A stretch of DNA of 64,000 bases. It comes from Castellaniella sp049671645 (lineage in GTDB: Bacteria > Pseudomonadota > Gammaproteobacteria > Burkholderiales > Burkholderiaceae_B). The notes below the pieces were generated by a model, which ran no database searches, was not told the origin of the DNA, and saw nothing but the letters and a program-made list of their open reading frames with translations. Of this stretch, positions 8,680 to 17,587 are shown one piece after another (within the stretch, counting starts at the first letter, position 1; every line of letters begins with the position of its first letter). A program made the position numbers and the translations under genes. The stretch spans positions 62,001 to 126,000 of the forward strand of contig NZ_JBATVG010000022.1 in assembly GCF_049671645.1 (NCBI RefSeq), given 5' to 3'.

Positions 8680-9333
8680 ATGGATCAACTCATCCAGACC
8701 ATCGCGGTCTACGCCTTGCCGGTCCTGTTCGCCATCACGCTGCACGAGGCCGCCCATGGCTATGTGGCCCGTTTCTTCGGTGATCCCACGGCCCAGCAGG
8801 CCGGCCGCATCAGCCTGAACCCGTTGCGCCACATCGATCTCATGGGCACCATCGTCGTGCCCCTGGTGCTGCTGTTCGTCACGCGCTTCATGGGCGGCGG
8901 CCTGCTCTTTGGCTGGGCCAAGCCCGTCCCCGTCAACTGGAGCCGGCTGCGCCGTCCCAAACAGGACATGCTTTGGGTGGCGCTGGCCGGTCCGGCCTCC
9001 AATTTGCTGCAGGCCATTGTCTGGGTGCTGCTCTGGCGGCTGATGCTGTCCACCGGCGTGGCGCAGGGCGCCGACAGTTTCTGGACGCTGATGGCGCATG
9101 CGGGCGTGCAGGTCAATCTCATCCTGATGGCCCTGAATCTGCTGCCCTTGCCGCCGCTGGATGGCGGGCGTATCGTCTTTAGCCTGCTGCCCCCGCGTCT
9201 GGCCTGGCAGTATGGCCGCATCGAGCCCTACGGCCTGGTCATCCTGATCGTGCTGATGATGATGGGCTGGCTCTGGCCCCTGATGATGCCGCTGCTGAAG
9301 TTCGGCGAGTGGATTGTCAACGGATTTTTGTAA
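8680..9333 (+). CDS. site-2 protease family (M50) integral membrane metalloprotease
   Basis: 217 residues, about five transmembrane helices. The zinc motif is HEAAHGY at residues 21-27, and the third ligand region is NLLPLPPLDGGRI near residue 150, the standard M50 arrangement. This is the short, PDZ-less class common in proteobacteria. An in-frame TTG 45 nt upstream exists, but the ATG starts directly at the first membrane helix. The substrate is unknown. It lies between the YciO-type gene and dapA. Confidence 0.9.
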   Translation: MDQLIQTIAVYALPVLFAITLHEAAHGYVARFFGDPTAQQAGRISLNPLRHIDLMGTIVVPLVLLFVTRFMGGGLLFGWAKPVPVNWSRLRRPKQDMLWVALAGPASNLLQAIVWVLLWRLMLSTGVAQGADSFWTLMAHAGVQVNLILMALNLLPLPPLDGGRIVFSLLPPRLAWQYGRIEPYGLVILIVLMMMGWLWPLMMPLLKFGEWIVNGFL

Positions 9334-9414
9334 ATCAGTCGCGCGAATCCGGTAAACTTGATTTTTTTATCGCCTGGGATGTCGCCCGGGCGTTTTTCGG
9401 AGACATTCTTCATC

Positions 9415-10317
9415 ATGGCCGGTGCGGATTCATCCCTTCCAGTCTTTCAGGGCAGCATGGTCGCCCTGGTCACGCCCATGCATCCGGATGGGCAACTGGA
9501 CCTCGATGCCTTTCGAAAATTGATCGACTGGCACATTGACCAGGGCACCGATGCCCTGGTGGTGGTCGGGACATCGGGCGAATCGCCTACGGTCACGGTG
9601 CAGGAACAGGCCGAACTGATCGAACTGGCGGTGCGCCATGCCGATGGCCGCATCCCCATCATCGCCGGCACGGGCGGCAATTCCACGGCCGAGGCCATCG
9701 AACTGCAGCGTCATGCCTATGCGGCGGGCGCGGCGGCCGGCCTGACGGTGGTGCCCTACTACAACAAGCCCACCCAGGAAGGCCTGTATCAGCACTTCCG
9801 GGCGATCGCCGAATCCGTCGAGCTGCCCAGCATCCTGTACAACGTGCCGGGCCGCACCGTGGCCGACCTGTCCAACGAGACGATTCTGCGCCTGGCGCAG
9901 GTGCCCGGCATCATCGGCGTGAAAGACGCCACCGGCAACATCGCCCGCGGCGCGCAACTGATTGCCGCCGCGCCTGCGGATTTTCATGTCATCAGCGGTG
10001 ACGACCCCACGGCGGCCGCCCTGATTCTCCTGGGCGGGCGCGGCAATATCTCCGTCACGGCCAACGTCGCTCCCCGGCTGATGCACGAACTGTGCGCGGC
10101 AGCCTTGCGCGGCGACGTGCCCGAAACCCGGCGCCTGAACACGGTGCTGTCCACCTTGAACCGGGTCTTGTTCCTGGAAGCCAATCCGATCCCGGTCAAA
10201 TGGGCGGTGGCGGAAATGGGCCTGATCCAGATGGGCTACCGTTTGCCCCTGACGCCCTTGTCCGATTCCTTCCGCACGGTGGTGCGCCAAGCCTTGATTG
10301 ATGCAGGTTGCCTCTGA
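9415..10317 (+). CDS. dapA: 4-hydroxy-tetrahydrodipicolinate synthase DapA
   Basis: 300 residues, normal family length. Landmarks: GSMVALVTPM at the start, GTSGESPTV (substrate carboxylate loop), GTGGNSTAEAIE, VPYYNKPTQEG, the catalytic Tyr in LYNVPGRT and the Schiff-base Lys in GVKDATGN. The enzyme condenses pyruvate and aspartate semialdehyde in lysine/diaminopimelate synthesis. Start chosen at the Met before AGADSS because GGAGA lies 11 nt upstream; farther Mets in frame have no site. bamC begins 1 nt after the stop, the common dapA-bamC pairing. Confidence 0.95.
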   Translation: MAGADSSLPVFQGSMVALVTPMHPDGQLDLDAFRKLIDWHIDQGTDALVVVGTSGESPTVTVQEQAELIELAVRHADGRIPIIAGTGGNSTAEAIELQRHAYAAGAAAGLTVVPYYNKPTQEGLYQHFRAIAESVELPSILYNVPGRTVADLSNETILRLAQVPGIIGVKDATGNIARGAQLIAAAPADFHVISGDDPTAAALILLGGRGNISVTANVAPRLMHELCAAALRGDVPETRRLNTVLSTLNRVLFLEANPIPVKWAVAEMGLIQMGYRLPLTPLSDSFRTVVRQALIDAGCL

Positions 10318-10318
10318 A

Positions 10319-11443
10319 ATGATAATGAAACGTACGCCGTTTTCCCTGGCCAGCGTCCTGCTGCTCAGCTTGCTGGCGGGTTGCTCCACGCTGGGCCAGT
10401 TGACCGGGCAGACCGAATCCATTGAATACAAAAGCACGGTCACGGGCGATCCGCTGTCGGTTCCGCCCGACCTGACCCAGGCCAGCGACAACACCCACTA
10501 CAAGGCCCCCGAAGGCACCGCCAGCCTCAGCGCCTATTCCGCCAGCCAGCGCAACCAAAGCGCCAACCCGGCGGACCGCGTTCTGCCGCAGACGGCCGGC
10601 ATCCAGGTGATGCGCGACGGCACGCTGCGCTGGCTGGTCGTCAGCGAGACCGCCGAAACCCTGTACCCGAAGATCATCGAATTCTGGGGGGATCAGGGCT
10701 TCACCATCCAGTCCCAGAATTCCAAGGCCGGCCTGATCGAGACCGACTGGGCCGAAAACCGGGCGAAAATCCCCGAAGGCTGGCTGCGCAGCGCCTTGGG
10801 CAGCGTCCTGGACCAGGTCTTCGACAGCGGTGAACGCGACCGCTTCTCCACCCGTCTGGAACGCGTCAACGGCAAGACCGAGGTCTACATCAGCCATCAG
10901 CACATGGAAGAAACCCCCACGGGGGACGGCACGGCCTTCAAGTGGGTCTTCGGCAAGGAAGATCCGGGCCTGAACGCCGCCATGCTGGCGCGCCTGATGG
11001 TGTACCTGGGCACGGACCAGCAAAAGGCCGCGCAGGAAATCAAGAACGCCTCGACGGATGCCGGTCCCGGCACCACGGCCCAGCTGGCCGATGGGCAGGC
11101 ATCCCTGACCGTCAACGAATCCTTCGACCGGGCCTGGCGGCGCGTCGGGGTGGCCATCGATTCGGCCCGCTTCACCGTCGAGGATCGCAACCGCGACCAG
11201 GGCGATTACTACATCCGCTACCTGGACACGGACACCGGCGAAAAGATCGAACAGCCGAACATCTTCGGCCGCATGTTCGGCAGCAAGAATTCCGCCGAAC
11301 CGCAAAAGCTGCGGGTGCATCTGGCGCAGCAGGGCGCGGGCACCGCGGTCACCGTGCTGAATGCGGACGGCCAGTTGCTGACCGACGCCACGGCGCGCCG
11401 GATCTTGTCGGTGCTGAACAAGAACCTGAAGGACACGCAGTAG
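10319..11443 (+). CDS. bamC: outer membrane assembly lipoprotein BamC
   Basis: 374 residues. The signal peptide ends in the lipobox LLAGC, so the mature protein is lipidated at that Cys. An unstructured N-terminal segment with DLTQASDNTHYKAPEGTAS (the BamD-binding region) is followed by two helix-grip domains. It is a subunit of the BAM complex that inserts outer-membrane beta-barrels. It is coupled to dapA (one-base gap) and followed by a strong terminator. A second Met two codons later could also serve as the start. Confidence 0.93.
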   Translation: MIMKRTPFSLASVLLLSLLAGCSTLGQLTGQTESIEYKSTVTGDPLSVPPDLTQASDNTHYKAPEGTASLSAYSASQRNQSANPADRVLPQTAGIQVMRDGTLRWLVVSETAETLYPKIIEFWGDQGFTIQSQNSKAGLIETDWAENRAKIPEGWLRSALGSVLDQVFDSGERDRFSTRLERVNGKTEVYISHQHMEETPTGDGTAFKWVFGKEDPGLNAAMLARLMVYLGTDQQKAAQEIKNASTDAGPGTTAQLADGQASLTVNESFDRAWRRVGVAIDSARFTVEDRNRDQGDYYIRYLDTDTGEKIEQPNIFGRMFGSKNSAEPQKLRVHLAQQGAGTAVTVLNADGQLLTDATARRILSVLNKNLKDTQ

Positions 11444-11462
11444 GACCGGCTTCCACGTCACC

Positions 11463-11492
11463 AAGGTGCGCCCTTTGGGCGCACCTTTTTTT
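11463..11492 (+). terminator. intrinsic terminator of dapA-bamC
   Basis: AAGGTGCGCC and GGGCGCACCTT form a GC-rich stem around CTTT, followed by a run of eight T. This is the clearest rho-independent terminator in the window. Confidence 0.9.
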
Positions 11493-11550
11493 TACAGCGT
11501 GCTTTATCAACAGTACGCTTGCCCTCGGCGCTCGATGCGGGGTCGTGGCC

Positions 11551-12438
11551 TCAATCGCTGAAAAAATCCATCAATTGGCGGGTCACGACTTCCGGCGCCT
11601 CTTCCGGGATGTAATGGCCGCATGACTCGATGACGCCACCGGTCGCTGAATCGGCGACTTGCTTCATGGTGCGCAGTAGTGCGTCGCGCACACCGTCACT
11701 GGCACCCCAGGCCATGACCGGGATTGCCAGGGGGTGTTCACCTCGCTGGCGGTTGCGCTCCAGGCCGCCTTCATTGAACAAGGCCCGATAGTAGTTGAAG
11801 CCGGCGCGCGCGGCGCCCGGAGCGCTGAAAACGCGGGTGTATTCATCCAGGTCCGCTGGCGTGATCGCCGATCGGTCGCGCAGTTTGTTGCGGAACAGCC
11901 AATCCAGGTACAAGCGCTCGCGACCTTCCACCAATTGTTCCGGTAAATCCTGGAGTCGATTGAAGCCAAAATGCCACGTCCTGGTATTGGCGACTTCATC
12001 CACGATCCCGGCGGGTGCGGGTGGCGTAATACCCGGCAAGGCTGCGTCATAGAGGGCCAGCCGGCGGATATCTCCCGGGTGGTCCGCCGCCCAGGCATAG
12101 GAGATCCAGGCGCCTACGTCATGTCCGGCCACGTCGAGGGGGCCGTCAGACATGAGTTGCAGTGCTTCGGCAAGACGGTGAAAGTCGTTCGCGACTGTGC
12201 TCAGGTCGTAGCCCTGCGCCGGTTTGTCCGAATCGCCCATCCCCCGTGGATCGACAGCCAGGACGCGCCTCCCGTGCGCAGCCAGGCCCGGCATGACCTT
12301 GCGCCATGCATACCAGCTTTGCGGCCAGCCAGGTACCAACAGCAGGGGCTTGCCCCGGCCGCACTCCGCGAAGTGCAGATTCACGTCTCCGACACGAATG
12401 TGGTCGTGATGAAAGGATGAGGGGTTGTCGTGGTTCAT
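11551..12438 (-). CDS. alpha/beta hydrolase (epoxide hydrolase/haloalkane dehalogenase-like)
   Basis: 295 residues of the alpha/beta hydrolase fold. The PGWPQSW segment is a variant of the HGWP oxyanion motif; the nucleophile elbow is GHDVGAW (Asp nucleophile, as in epoxide hydrolases and dehalogenases rather than serine esterases); the catalytic His is in CGHYIPEE. The start given has AGGA 9 nt upstream; another Met three codons earlier lies too close to that site. It begins 11 nt after the MFS stop, so it is the last gene of an operon with the pump and probably the TetR gene. Substrate unknown. Confidence 0.85.
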   Translation of the reverse strand: MNHDNPSSFHHDHIRVGDVNLHFAECGRGKPLLLVPGWPQSWYAWRKVMPGLAAHGRRVLAVDPRGMGDSDKPAQGYDLSTVANDFHRLAEALQLMSDGPLDVAGHDVGAWISYAWAADHPGDIRRLALYDAALPGITPPAPAGIVDEVANTRTWHFGFNRLQDLPEQLVEGRERLYLDWLFRNKLRDRSAITPADLDEYTRVFSAPGAARAGFNYYRALFNEGGLERNRQRGEHPLAIPVMAWGASDGVRDALLRTMKQVADSATGGVIESCGHYIPEEAPEVVTRQLMDFFSD

Positions 12439-12449
12439 GGAAGTCATTC

Positions 12450-13670
12450 CTATCGTGGGGTTGAAAGTTGGGCGTCCGCAGCGCCGTGCTTGCAGCGATG
12501 CCACGATGCGAGCCAGGCGGCCAGAGACAGCAATAGAACAAGCAGTGCGAACAGGACACCGGCGGCCTGCAGGCCGATCAGCTCAATCGCGATACCCAGG
12601 CCCAGCACCGGCAGGGACACCGCGAGATAAATGACGACGAAGAGCAGAGCCGTGACCTCGGCTTTCTTGTCCTGCGGACTGTCCGTCGTCACCGATGCGA
12701 TACTGGAAACGAAGATCCCGCCATGGCCCAACCCTGCGATCAGTGCCCCGCAGAGCAGATACGCGGTGGAGCCCAACGCCATGGCGACGGCCAGGAATCC
12801 CGCGCCGACCGCCAGTGCTGCGCAGGCCACTGGCCAACGCACCCGATCGGGCAGTGCGCGCTGCCCTGCTTGTCCGGCCAGCGATGCCGCGAAAACCATG
12901 AAAACCAGCGCCCCGATCGCTGCGCGGTTGGAGATGCCCATGACCTTGCCAAGAATGGCTGGTTCCAGCGAGGTCAACAATCCCAACAGGGCAAAAGCGG
13001 CAAAGCAGGCCACGGCCGCGAGAATGAAGGTGGCGCGCATGCCTGCCGGCACTCCAAGTCCTTGTCTTCTGAGCTTTGGATGAGGCGGCCGCATGACCGT
13101 TTCCGGGCAACGCCTTATGAGCACGCTGCTTGCCAGCATGAGCATGGCGTGGATCGCATAGACCGAATGCAGGGGCCAAGGCGCATATTCGGAGATCGCG
13201 CCGGCCAGCAAGGGGCCCAGTCCCAGTCCTCCCATATTGACGATGGTCGCGATCATAGCGGCTCGCTGCTTGTGGCCGGCCGGCGCCAACTCGACGATCA
13301 TCGCCGTGGCTGTGGCGGTGAACAGTCCGGCCGACAGCCCCGAGAACACGCGCGCGACCAGCAGCAGCTCCAGCGAGTTGCTCAGGAGGAACAGGATCGA
13401 GCTGATCACTGAGGTGGCCAGCGCTCCTGCCAGCATGGGTTTCCGTCCCACTTGATCCGACCATGGCCCTGTCGCAATCAGGGCTGCCAGCACGGCGAAG
13501 GCGTAACTGGCGAAAACCAACGCCACCATCAGGTGGCTGAGCCCCAGCGTTTGCCGATATAGCGGATACAGCGGCGTTGGCAGGGTGGTGCCCGCCATGC
13601 CGAGGGCGAAGACCAGCGCTATGGACATGACGTTGCGATGGTTCGTTTTGTGCTGTAGGTCAGGCAGCAT
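12450..13670 (-). CDS. MFS transporter (drug/metabolite efflux type)
   Basis: 406 residues, 12 predicted transmembrane helices. The loop 2-3 signature GPWSDQVGRKPMLAG matches the MFS G-x-x-x-D-R/Q-x-G-R-R/K pattern. N-terminal TTLPTPLYPLYRQTLGLS is typical of the DHA1/YcaD-like exporters. The operator-like palindrome lies just upstream, between this gene and the TetR gene, so the pump is probably under TetR control. The hydrolase gene follows after a very short gap. Substrate not inferable. Confidence 0.87.
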   Translation of the reverse strand: MLPDLQHKTNHRNVMSIALVFALGMAGTTLPTPLYPLYRQTLGLSHLMVALVFASYAFAVLAALIATGPWSDQVGRKPMLAGALATSVISSILFLLSNSLELLLVARVFSGLSAGLFTATATAMIVELAPAGHKQRAAMIATIVNMGGLGLGPLLAGAISEYAPWPLHSVYAIHAMLMLASSVLIRRCPETVMRPPHPKLRRQGLGVPAGMRATFILAAVACFAAFALLGLLTSLEPAILGKVMGISNRAAIGALVFMVFAASLAGQAGQRALPDRVRWPVACAALAVGAGFLAVAMALGSTAYLLCGALIAGLGHGGIFVSSIASVTTDSPQDKKAEVTALLFVVIYLAVSLPVLGLGIAIELIGLQAAGVLFALLVLLLSLAAWLASWHRCKHGAADAQLSTPR

Positions 13671-13697
13671 GGGCAATCCCGATTAATAAAATGTTTG

Positions 13698-13713
13698 TTT
13701 CCTAATTAGGAAA
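13698..13713. promoter_or_regulatory. palindrome in TetR-MFS gap, candidate TetR operator
   Basis: TTTCCTAATTAGGAAA is a perfect 16-nt palindrome about 28 nt before the MFS start. The 14-mer ATGTTTGTTTCCTA at 13691-13704 overlaps it and recurs exactly at 14355-14368 in front of the TetR gene, tying the two sites to one regulator. Confidence 0.6.
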
Positions 13714-13720
13714 AAAAATA

Positions 13721-14338
13721 TCAGGACAAGGCGCGCAGGGTCTGCTCGACTACGGCATCGGCTGCCGTTTTGCTCATGCCCCGTTTGCCCAGCACACGGA
13801 TCCCCTCCACCACGCATAGCAGGTACCGGGCCGTTGCTGGAATATCCAGATGGTCGGGCAATGACCCGTCGCGGATGCCTTCTTCAAGATATCCGGCAAA
13901 GCGCTTTTCGATACGATCAAGCGCAGCGCGGAAGCGATCCGCCAATGCCGCGTCGAAGGTGTCCATATCGGTCACCCCGCCCAGCACCATGCACCCGAGT
14001 CGTCCGCTCGCCTCGTGGGCGGTATCGGCATACGCCAGCAAAATGGCGCGGACTCGTTCTCTGCCAGTCGTTGCGGCGGCGAGGCGTCGGGCCAGCTCGG
14101 TTTCCCGCCCTGCCATGTAGCGGTCGAGAGCCGCCACGAAGACGCCACGTTTATCCTTGAACGCCTTGTACAAACTACCCGCGGTCAAGCCGGTCGCGCA
14201 ATGGAGGTCGGCGATCGACGTGGCGTTGTAGCCGCGCTGACAAAACACCGCCACGGCGGCGTCCAGCACCTGGTCCATGTCGAACTCGCGCGGGCGCCCC
14301 GGTGAGCGGGCTGTGGAAAGAGGCGTGGGAAGTGTCAT
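13721..14338 (-). CDS. TetR/AcrR family transcriptional regulator
   Basis: 205 residues. The N-terminal helix-turn-helix covers GRPREFDMDQVLDAAVAVF..GYNATSIADL..TGLTAGSLYKAFKDKRGVF (about 14-65). The C-terminal domain is ligand-binding (TetR_C, AcrR-like). Same strand as the pump and hydrolase; probably represses itself and the pump through the two similar palindromes flanking it. Inducer unknown. Flanked upstream by an SDR gene whose stop overlaps the proposed operator. Confidence 0.9.
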   Translation of the reverse strand: MTLPTPLSTARSPGRPREFDMDQVLDAAVAVFCQRGYNATSIADLHCATGLTAGSLYKAFKDKRGVFVAALDRYMAGRETELARRLAAATTGRERVRAILLAYADTAHEASGRLGCMVLGGVTDMDTFDAALADRFRAALDRIEKRFAGYLEEGIRDGSLPDHLDIPATARYLLCVVEGIRVLGKRGMSKTAADAVVEQTLRALS

Positions 14339-14348
14339 GCCTCAATAT

Positions 14349-14368
14349 TAGGATATGTTTGTTTCCTA
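14349..14368. promoter_or_regulatory. inverted repeat upstream of tetR, candidate operator
   Basis: TAGGATATGTTTGTTTCCTA has half-sites TAGGAtA and TtTCCTA in inverted orientation, 11 nt before the tetR start, and includes the 14-mer shared with the site upstream of the MFS gene. It overlaps the last codon of the SDR gene. Confidence 0.6.
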
Positions 14369-15124
14369 TGTCAAAGCGCTTTGTCCGACCGACGCTGCCA
14401 ATGCCATCGCGTCCGCCCCGGCGGGCAGGCGGGTCGGGCTTGCGGGGTCGTTCGCTGCGCGCCACACGGCTTGGGCCACATCCGCCGCATAGGTGACGTC
14501 GGCCGATTGCGCCCATCCCTCGAAGGTGCGCTGCGCCAGGTCGACATAGGCGTCGGGGATGCTTCCCATCCGGGATCGTGCGTTTTCGCCGAAGCGGGTC
14601 TCGGGCGCTCGGCCCGGCAGGATCAAGCTCACGCGCACGTTGAACGGCTGGAGTTCGAGCGCTAGCGACTCGGTAAAGGCATTGATCGCCGCTTTGCTGG
14701 CGGTGTACACGGACAGCAGGGGCAGCGGCGTTAACGTCGCGCTCGACGTGATGTTGATGATGACGCCGGCCTTGCGTTCTCGGAATTGCGGCAGCACGGC
14801 CCGGGTCATCGCCATCGTGCCGAAGGTATTCGCCTCGAAGACTTCGCGCACTGTGTCGGTCGCCGTGCCTTCCAGCGCATTCAGCGTTCCGATCCCCGCG
14901 TTATTGACCAAGACGTCGATGGGTCCGGCGGCCTGCACCGCCAGGCGGATGCTTTCCGAATCCGTGACGTCCAGTGCGAGCACGCGCAGGTGTTCGGAGC
15001 GGGGCAGCGGGTCCTCGCGGGGCACGCGCATCGTAGCGACAACCTGCCAGCCGCGGTTCAGGAAGTGCTTGGCCGTTTCAAGGCCGAAACCGGAGGAGCA
15101 TCCGGTAATCAAGACTGTTTTCAT
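14366..15124 (-). CDS. short-chain dehydrogenase/reductase (SDR)
   Basis: 252 residues, classical SDR. The nucleotide-binding motif TGCSSGFG is at 8-15, NNAG near 90, the active-site Ser in NITSSATLT, and YTASK (Tyr-x-x-x-Lys) near 152. R33 after the second strand (TMRVPRE) suggests NADP preference. The gene is divergent from the AraC regulator with a short shared intergenic region, so that regulator probably controls it. Substrate not inferable. Confidence 0.88.
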   Translation of the reverse strand: MKTVLITGCSSGFGLETAKHFLNRGWQVVATMRVPREDPLPRSEHLRVLALDVTDSESIRLAVQAAGPIDVLVNNAGIGTLNALEGTATDTVREVFEANTFGTMAMTRAVLPQFRERKAGVIINITSSATLTPLPLLSVYTASKAAINAFTESLALELQPFNVRVSLILPGRAPETRFGENARSRMGSIPDAYVDLAQRTFEGWAQSADVTYAADVAQAVWRAANDPASPTRLPAGADAMALAASVGQSALT

Positions 15125-15223
15125 GGGATTCCAGAGTCAGTGTGTGCAGTACGGAGACGATAGATCCCCATGCCCGGATTACCTACAATAGAGAATCCAT
15201 ATTTTTGTTCTAATAGTCCGGAA

Positions 15224-16117
15224 ATGATCGATCCGTTCTCCGAAGTGGTCATGCTGTTGCAGCCTGGCGCCCCATTCTCGAAGATCGTCAGCGGGGCGGG
15301 GGCCTGGCGCGTAAGCCGAGAAGAATCAGGGCAGGTTTTTTATTGTGCGATCCTCGAAGGCGCGTGTCTCATCCAGGCTGACGAGCATGAACCGATCACC
15401 CTCCAGGAGGGTGATTTCGTCCTCATTCCTTCGGCGCACAATTTCGCGATGTCGAGTCTGGAACCGCCGCCGGATGGCGTGGATGCAGCACCGGTCGCAC
15501 TGCCCGATGGCGAATTCAGGTTGGGTGTTTTGGACGTGCCGCCCGATGTCCGGTCTCTCGTCGGCTACTGCGTCTTCGGCGCGCCCGATGCCGCCTTGCT
15601 GGTGCCGCTCTTGCCCCAGCTCGTCCTGGCTCGTGGCGAGAGCAGGCTGATGACGCTGGTCCAGCTGGTGGGAGAAGAATGCCGCGCGCGTCGTCCGGCG
15701 CGCGATGTCGTCCTGGCCCGCCTGCTGGAAGTGCTTTTGGTCGAAGCCCTGCGCACGACCTCGGAGAGCGCCGCATCGCCGGGGCTGTTGCGCGGGCTGG
15801 CGGATGAGCGCCTTTCGGTTTCGATACGCCGGATGCATGAAATGCCGGCTCGGCGCTGGACAGTCGCTCAGCTGGCGACAGAAGCGGCCTTGTCGCGCTC
15901 GGCGTTTTTTGAGCGATTCAGCCGCATCATGGGGACGACGCCGATGGAGTACCTGTCGGCTTGGCGAATGGCTCTGGCCAAGGACCTGTTGCTGCGCGGC
16001 GGACGCGGGCTGGCCGACATCGCGGAGCGCGTCGGCTACAGCTCCGTGAACACGTTCAGCGTGGCCTTCACCCGCCACGTCGGCGTGCCGCCGGGGCGCT
16101 ATGCACGGCGCCCCTGA
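15224..16117 (+). CDS. AraC family transcriptional regulator (cupin_6 N-terminal domain)
   Basis: 297 residues. The N-terminal cupin-type effector domain (about 1-180) begins with IDPFSEVVMLLQP, the usual start of this subfamily; this is why I prefer this Met over one 18 codons upstream, which would also include the TACAAT -10-like element at 15184. The C-terminal domain has two helix-turn-helix motifs (WTVAQLATEAALSRSAFFERF and LADIAERVGYSSVNTFSVAF). It is divergent from the SDR gene, its likely target. Confidence 0.88.
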   Translation: MIDPFSEVVMLLQPGAPFSKIVSGAGAWRVSREESGQVFYCAILEGACLIQADEHEPITLQEGDFVLIPSAHNFAMSSLEPPPDGVDAAPVALPDGEFRLGVLDVPPDVRSLVGYCVFGAPDAALLVPLLPQLVLARGESRLMTLVQLVGEECRARRPARDVVLARLLEVLLVEALRTTSESAASPGLLRGLADERLSVSIRRMHEMPARRWTVAQLATEAALSRSAFFERFSRIMGTTPMEYLSAWRMALAKDLLLRGGRGLADIAERVGYSSVNTFSVAFTRHVGVPPGRYARRP

Positions 16118-16144
16118 CGCCGGCCGGCGCCTGGATGGCGGACC

Positions 16145-17587
16145 TCAGGCCAGGGCTTGCAGATAATCCGCTGTCGGTGTCGTTGCGCCGGCGTTCACCG
16201 TCTGGCCGAACCAGGCCAGTTCCCGCCCCAGCGCAGTGACTTCGCCCACCAGGACCAGGGCGGGGGATTGCACCTGGTGCTCGACAGCGGTGGAGGCCAG
16301 GGTGTCGAGGGTGGCGAAGACCGTCCTCTGGTTCGCCCGGGAACCGTTTTCCACCAGGGCGCAGGGCGTGGATGGGGCGCGGCCGTCGGCCAGCAGTTGT
16401 TCGCGCAGGACCGGCAGACGCTTCACGCCCATGTAGTAGACCCGGGTCTGGCCATCGGTCGTGACACCGTCCTCCGATGCCTGCGTGGCTTCCGCGCGGC
16501 GGTGGGCGGTGGCCAGCGTCAGCGATTGCGCGTGATCACGGTGCGTCAATGGAATGCCGGCGTAGGCTCCGCAGGCCAATGCGGCGGTGATGCCGGGCAC
16601 GACTTCGTAGGCGATGCCGTGGCGCTTCAGGTGCTGCAGTTCCTCGCCGCCCCGGCCGAACACCAGGGGATCGCCGCCTTTCAGGCGCACGACGCAGCGG
16701 CCCTGCCGGGCGTGGGACACCATCAGGGCATGGATGCGGGCCTGGGTGTCTTCGTGGGGGCCGCCCAGGGCCTTGCCCACGTCGATCACCTGCGCGTCGC
16801 GCCGCGCCAGAGCCAGCACTTCCGGGCTGACCAGGCGGTCGGCCAGGATGACGTCGGCCTCGTTCAGGGCGCGCAGGCCGCGCAGGGTCAGCAGGCCCGG
16901 GTCGCCGGGGCCGGCGCCGACCAGCAGGACCTTGCCGGCCGGAGCGGGGGTGTTGTGCCCCAGCGCTTGATCCAGGGCGGCTTCGGCTTCATCGGGCCGG
17001 CTGCGCCGCAGCGCCCCCAGCACGGGGCCGTCCATCAGCCAGTCGTAGAAATCCCGGCGGGCGCGCAGTTCTGGCCGGGCCTGACGGATCGCCAGGCGCT
17101 TGCGCTGCGCCAGCGCGGCCAGCGCGCCCAACGCCGGATCGAACAGGGACTCGATGCGTTCGCGCAGGCGCCGGGCGATGACCGGCGCGCTGCCGCCTGA
17201 TGAAATGGCGATGGTGATGGGGGACCGGTCCACGATGGCCGGCACCTGGGCGCTGGAGAGTTCCGCGTCGTCCACCACATTGCAGAACAGCCGCCGGGCG
17301 GCGGCGGCGTCCGCGATCCGCCGGTTCAGCGTCCGGTCGTTCGTGGCGGCGATGACCAGCCAGGCCTCGTCCAGCCAGGCCGGGTCGAAGGGCGCCAGGC
17401 GCAGTTCGATGTCGCCCGCCTGGGCGCGGGCCTGGACCTGGGGATGGGCCGCATGGGCGCCGACGACCACGCGGGCGCCGGCCGACAGCAGCAGGTGGAT
17501 CTTGCGGTCGGCGACCAGTCCCGCGCCGACCACCAGCACGGTGCGGCCCTTCAGGTCGGTGAACAGGGGAAACAGATGCACGATCAC
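16145..17587 (-). CDS. cysG: siroheme synthase CysG (bifunctional)
   Basis: 480 residues. The N-terminal half is precorrin-2 dehydrogenase/sirohydrochlorin ferrochelatase (LFPLFTDLKGRTVLVVGAG with the NAD-binding GAGLVADRK; SSGGSAPVIARRLRERIE). The C-terminal half is uroporphyrinogen-III C-methyltransferase (VGAGPGDPGLLTLRGLRAL, DVILADRLVS, RLKGGDPLVFGRGGEE, VVPGITAALACGAYAGIPLTHR). Together they make siroheme, the cofactor of the adjacent CysI. Translation probably begins at a GTG that overlaps the cysI stop (GTGA), or at a second GTG two codons later. Genes cysJ-cysI-cysG form one operon. Confidence 0.94.
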   Translation of the reverse strand: MIVHLFPLFTDLKGRTVLVVGAGLVADRKIHLLLSAGARVVVGAHAAHPQVQARAQAGDIELRLAPFDPAWLDEAWLVIAATNDRTLNRRIADAAAARRLFCNVVDDAELSSAQVPAIVDRSPITIAISSGGSAPVIARRLRERIESLFDPALGALAALAQRKRLAIRQARPELRARRDFYDWLMDGPVLGALRRSRPDEAEAALDQALGHNTPAPAGKVLLVGAGPGDPGLLTLRGLRALNEADVILADRLVSPEVLALARRDAQVIDVGKALGGPHEDTQARIHALMVSHARQGRCVVRLKGGDPLVFGRGGEELQHLKRHGIAYEVVPGITAALACGAYAGIPLTHRDHAQSLTLATAHRRAEATQASEDGVTTDGQTRVYYMGVKRLPVLREQLLADGRAPSTPCALVENGSRANQRTVFATLDTLASTAVEHQVQSPALVLVGEVTALGRELAWFGQTVNAGATTPTADYLQALA

